Source: Kwoniella bestiolae CBS 10118
Taxonomy: Eukaryota > Basidiomycota > Tremellomycetes > Tremellales > Cryptococcaceae
NCBI RefSeq assembly: GCF_000512585.2
Contig: NC_089244.1
Span: 1,426,001 to 1,490,000, forward strand
DNA: 64,000 nucleotides
Reading direction: 5' to 3'
A model generated the notes under the pieces. That model searched no databases. It saw only the letters and a list, made by a program, of their open reading frames with translations, and had not been told where the DNA came from. Shown here piece after piece: positions 60,689 to 64,000 of the stretch. Position numbers and translations under genes: made by a program. The stretch's first letter is position 1. The number at the start of each line of letters is the position of its first letter.

Positions 60689-62692
60689 AGGCAGGCATTA
60701 GGAAAGAATTAGCAAACACGCGTTTAGTGCGATTTCGTTTTTGGTTGATGGTACCTATTTTAAGAGACTAGACCATCAAAGGAGGGGCCACGTCGGAGAA
60801 GGAGCAGAAAAGGGTTGTGGCACTGATGAGAGAGAAAAAAGAGAATGATGACGAAAGGCTGTGTACTGCCCTCGATTCCGCTTATTTGCGGGTATCATTA
60901 CGCATATTACGCATACTAAGTAGAACAAACTCACCGACCGAAGAATGGTATTCTGGGTGCCATGTCCAGACCTCGTCGCCACTTCGTCGCAAATAGTTGA
61001 GTTGACAATTCGATAAGGATATGACCGGAGGCGAAGGATGAATGAATGGCGATGCCAGGTAGGTTGGTGTTCCGCTGTGGCAAAGAAAATTCTAACGTGT
61101 GTACACTGAGATCAATCACGATAAAAATGGAGTATGAGTCTGTGAGTACAAGGAAATATGTTCAACATTACAAAATGTTTAAGCTCTTTATCCTTTTTAT
61201 TCAATTCCTCTTCTCATGACAAGTCCTCGTCGATCCACATCATCATCCTATGACCCTCATTTGACTTCCCTTTTCTTCTTTGGGTGTAACAACGTTTCAT
61301 TCCCTGGTCCAGAAGCATTCCATCCCTACCCAAGGAAAAGCGGGAAGGAGGAGGGAGTATGATTGTCGTAAGAGAAGCACAAACAGCTGAGAAGATGGGA
61401 ATACTGCACTATGTCAGTGGAGGCAAAAAGCGAAGATGTTGAATTTGATCGGCTTGAATCTAGACTAACTAACGTAAATCAGAATAGTCCTCAAGGTTGA
61501 AACTACGCAAAAGAAGAAGAAAAGGCAAGGGACCAGATCCCTCTTGTTCGAGTTTCGAGTTTCACAAGTACTTGTCTGTTCCTTTCCTGCGCTGTATGGG
61601 TCGGTTGTATTAAACAATCAAAGAGATAAGGGTTCAGAGTTTTGAGCTCGCGCCACCATCAGTGTGTTTTTCGATACCCTTGCGCATGTTTGTCAATTCT
61701 TACGTAAGCTGGGGTAGAATAGCTGAGGACCAGGAGAGGAAGAACAAACCATCCTCAAATATGACATCAGGTCCCTCTTGTCCGCATGTAGCGGACATGG
61801 ACATGATTTGAAAGTCCCCATGTTTGATGATGGATGATGCCATATAACCGAGAATTAGGATGGGGACGAAGGGACGGAGCGAAGATAACCGACAAGATCA
61901 AGATCATGATCAAAAACTGTGCGGTGACGAGATGGCTTGTTGCGATAGCTTGACTTGAACTTGTGGAGGCTTGGGTTAAGGCTATCGGTCTACCAAGCAA
62001 TCGAAAGAGTTTTGATCGGCGTGTCTGACAAATCACCGGATCTTGCCAAATGACAAGTTATACATTCAAAATACATTTTGATGTGTACAATATGACCGAT
62101 GACTTCGATGATGACGCATTTCTGATTAACAGAAAGTAAAAGTCAACAAAATCATTTACAACGAGGTAAGGAAAACCAACAAACGTGGTTATCCCAATCA
62201 TATTGAGCCTGAATTTGGAATTGATTTGCTCCCCACTGACTCTGACCGAGTCAACCAAATTGACTAACTGTTCAGTGGTTGGTGATAGAGCGAATTTCCC
62301 CCAATTATCAGTCACTGTATGCTCAGACATACGCCTTTATGTGCTTTGATCTTATAGCACATGAGGCACCTTGATCGAGCTGGTCAGATGAAAGTGGAAG
62401 AAAGGGGAAGAAGAGAAGAACAGCAGAAATGGCATTGTCGCTGATAAGCATCAAACTAGTCAAACTGGCTACTAACGGAATCAAAATTAAGTGTAACCTC
62501 GTGTCGGAGCTCGCCGAAAAGATCACCAAAGTTGATGACGATATCTCAGTTCTCCTTTCTCCTTTCTCATTTCTCATTTCTCATTTCTCATTTCTCAACT
62601 TTGTTTCTTTTGGAATTGTTTCGTAGCTAATACATCTCTGATCCCTCTCGCCTGGGAGCTCCGCTGCTCATGGTCTCAAGGCTAGCTTCAAG
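60689..62692. other. 2-kb stretch with no supported gene
   Basis: This is the longest region without a recognisable gene. Many donor- and acceptor-like sites occur, but the open frames are short. The minus-strand frame 62058-62330 (MSEHTVTDNWGKFALSP...) has a hydrophobic middle and could belong to a small membrane protein, but nothing else supports it. The right part is the SLP1-like promoter. Confidence 0.4.
62550..62599. repeat. TTTCTCA/TTTCTCC heptamer tandem repeat
   Basis: Six to seven copies of a seven-base pyrimidine-rich unit (TTTCTCC, then TTTCTCA) run in tandem, about 95-145 bases before the SLP1-like start codon. It probably lies in the promoter or leader. Confidence 0.85.
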
Positions 62693-64000
62693 ATGCGCCG
62701 TCGATACTTGTATTCTTTGGTGCACAGTATTCTTGTTGTAGCTACTCAGGCACAGGCTGAGCCCAACACTTCGGCTATCTCGACAATAAGCAACTCGAAC
62801 GATTCTGCTTCCACTACAGATCATACACGCCTTCACAGGAACTCTGAAGTGAATTTCTTAGATGACGAAACAAGCTACCGCGATATATGGTATGACCTCA
62901 AGAAGCTGGATGAATGTTATAGTTTCAATGACCCGACTGTTGACGATGATCCAAACAACATAACCGTGGCCACCGAGCCATCTGCCAAGTCTCCCACATC
63001 CAGTGTTCCAGAGGCGACCGAGACGCCGGAACCATTCATCAGCTTTGAAGACTGGAAGAAGATCAAGCAAGCTGAGGAAGATGAGCGGGAGTACCAAGAG
63101 GAGGATGAACAAGCTTCGAAGCCCACTGAGAACGAAGAATCAAATACTAGTTCTGAAGTCCCTCATCCTCCCACCGACGTGACATCTGGTCAATCCAACT
63201 CGAACGACTCTTCCAATACTTTCTCTTCTGCTGCATCATCGTCTCCTAAAAGCAAGGGAAAACCCGACCAACAGCAATCTTCTACCGGTCAAAGTGCGTC
63301 CTCACAGCCATCCGCATCACCCCCTCCAGCACAACACCATAATCGTTACAACTACGCCTCACCAGATTGTTCAGCTCGTATACATTCTTCTTCACCTCAG
63401 ACTCAACACGCCTCGTCGCTCTTACACAAGTCGCGAGATCGGTATATGCTCACACCGTGTAAAGCCAAGGAACATTGGGTGGTAGTTGAATTATGTGACG
63501 AAATTAGGATAGAAGCTGTAGAAGTTGCCATATGGGAGTTTTTCAGCGGAGTAGTAAGAGAAGTAAGAATCAGTGTGGGTGGAGAGGATGATGAAGAGTT
63601 TGAAGATGATCCGGCGGATGATGTTACGGGACGAAGTGTAAAATGGAAAGAGGTTGGTTCGTTCGTAGGCAAGAATGTACGAGGCGTCCAGGTAAGCTAA
63701 GTATCCAATTAGGTGTGCCACTGGATAAAAGCTTACTCAGCGAGAGGAATCATAGACTTTCACCCTTTCCCAACCTACCTCATTCCACCGATTCATCCGT
63801 CTCGACTTCCCTTCATTCTACGGAACAGAATATTACTGTCCGGTATCCCAGCTCAAGGTCTACGGGATGAACCAGATGGAGGCTTTCAAATGGGAGCAGA
63901 AACGGCTCAGTGCAGTATCGAAAGGAAAGAACGAAGCTAAAGAGAAAGAGGCGGAGGAAAGAAGGGCGAAAGAGAGAGAAGAAAAGGAGAAGAAAGAAAG
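62693..64000 (+). CDS. SLP1: SLP1/SUCO-type SUN-domain ER membrane protein (5' part only)
   Basis: Slp1 and its animal relative SUCO/OPT are ER membrane glycoproteins that help fold or place integral membrane proteins. Exon 1 (62693-63691) starts with a signal peptide, MRRRYLYSLVHSILVVATQAQA. EPFISFEDWKKIKQ is the FxSFxxWK block characteristic of this subfamily. A Ser/Glu/Pro-rich acidic region follows. The SUN-like domain reads YNYASPDCSARIHSSSPQTQ, then LLHKSRDRYMLTPCKAKEHW, VVVELCDEIRIEAVEVAIWEFFSG and REVRISVGG. After a 64-nt intron (63692-63755), exon 2 continues TFTLSQPTSFHRFIRLDFPS and EYYCPVSQLKVYGMNQMEAF, the end of the domain, and enters a Glu/Lys-rich coiled coil. The gene runs off the window. 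The transmembrane part must lie beyond position 64000. Confidence 0.9.

Noticed and set aside
62058..62577. Small minus-strand frames with hydrophobic stretches
   Set aside because: They are plausible small membrane proteins by composition only; no splice-consistent longer model or recognisable family supports them.
1..64000. Transposons, tRNA or rRNA genes, CRISPR arrays, and a biosynthetic or defence cluster
   Set aside because: By eye I found no long terminal or inverted repeats, transposase or reverse-transcriptase motifs, tRNA A/B-box pairs or spaced repeats. The genes are ordinary housekeeping and regulatory types, not a cluster.

Overview
This is a nuclear segment of a compact basidiomycete genome, most likely a tremellomycete yeast of the Cryptococcus/Kwoniella type. 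Nearly every gene is interrupted by short introns of about 35-80 nt with GTRAGT-like donors, CTGAC/CTGAT-like branch sites and YAG acceptors. Genes are packed 20-700 bp apart on both strands. A blue-light receptor of the White Collar-1 type has a LOV domain but no GATA zinc finger, which is a basidiomycete trait. I assigned products by reading motifs and joining exons by hand; nothing was searched against a database, so the genus is inference. I saw no rRNA, tRNA, transposon or CRISPR array.

Layout. 0.7-7 kb: DPH3 (diphthamide/Elongator zinc protein), SLX1 nuclease, the catalytic subunit of protein kinase A, and a 3-methyladenine DNA glycosylase. 8-11.5 kb: the BWC1-like photoreceptor. 11.6-23 kb: two long minus-strand cytoskeletal genes in tandem, a GAR(Gas2)-domain protein with an SxIP end-binding motif and a kinesin-7-like motor with a long coiled coil. 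23.4-34.2 kb: ERV41 (ER-Golgi), lipoyl synthase, a Lsb/Pin3-type SH3 protein, branched-chain 2-oxoacid dehydrogenase E1 beta, a divergent class I histone deacetylase and a membrane-anchored short-chain dehydrogenase. 34.8-48 kb: a homeodomain factor, a mitochondrial P-loop ATPase, DNA polymerase kappa, a peroxisomal adenine-nucleotide carrier, and the complex III core protein QCR2. 48.4-58.6 kb: a GRF-zinc-finger protein, a LaeA/UMTA-type methyltransferase, a chromatin protein combining an R1 (CDCA7-type) zinc finger with DDT/WHIM-like regions, and a secreted PL14-type polysaccharide lyase. 58.6-62.7 kb is the least coding part and holds one probable gene built of very small exons plus a doubtful first exon. 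From 62.7 kb to the end runs the 5' part of a SLP1/SUCO-type SUN-domain ER membrane protein.

Functional themes: DNA repair and replication (SLX1, MAG1, POLK, perhaps the GRF protein); chromatin and transcription (HDAC, homeodomain, R1/DDT protein, BWC1); mitochondria (lipoyl synthase, BCKDH E1 beta, the P-loop ATPase, QCR2); and microtubules (GAR protein and kinesin). The neighbouring pairs lipoyl synthase/BCKDH E1 beta and GAR protein/kinesin are suggestive, but fungal gene order alone is weak evidence. No clear novel multi-gene system is visible. The most unusual items are the GAR+SxIP protein, the R1-DDT-WHIM-like protein, the lyase with a large Ser/Thr insert inside its domain, and the micro-exon gene near 59.5 kb.
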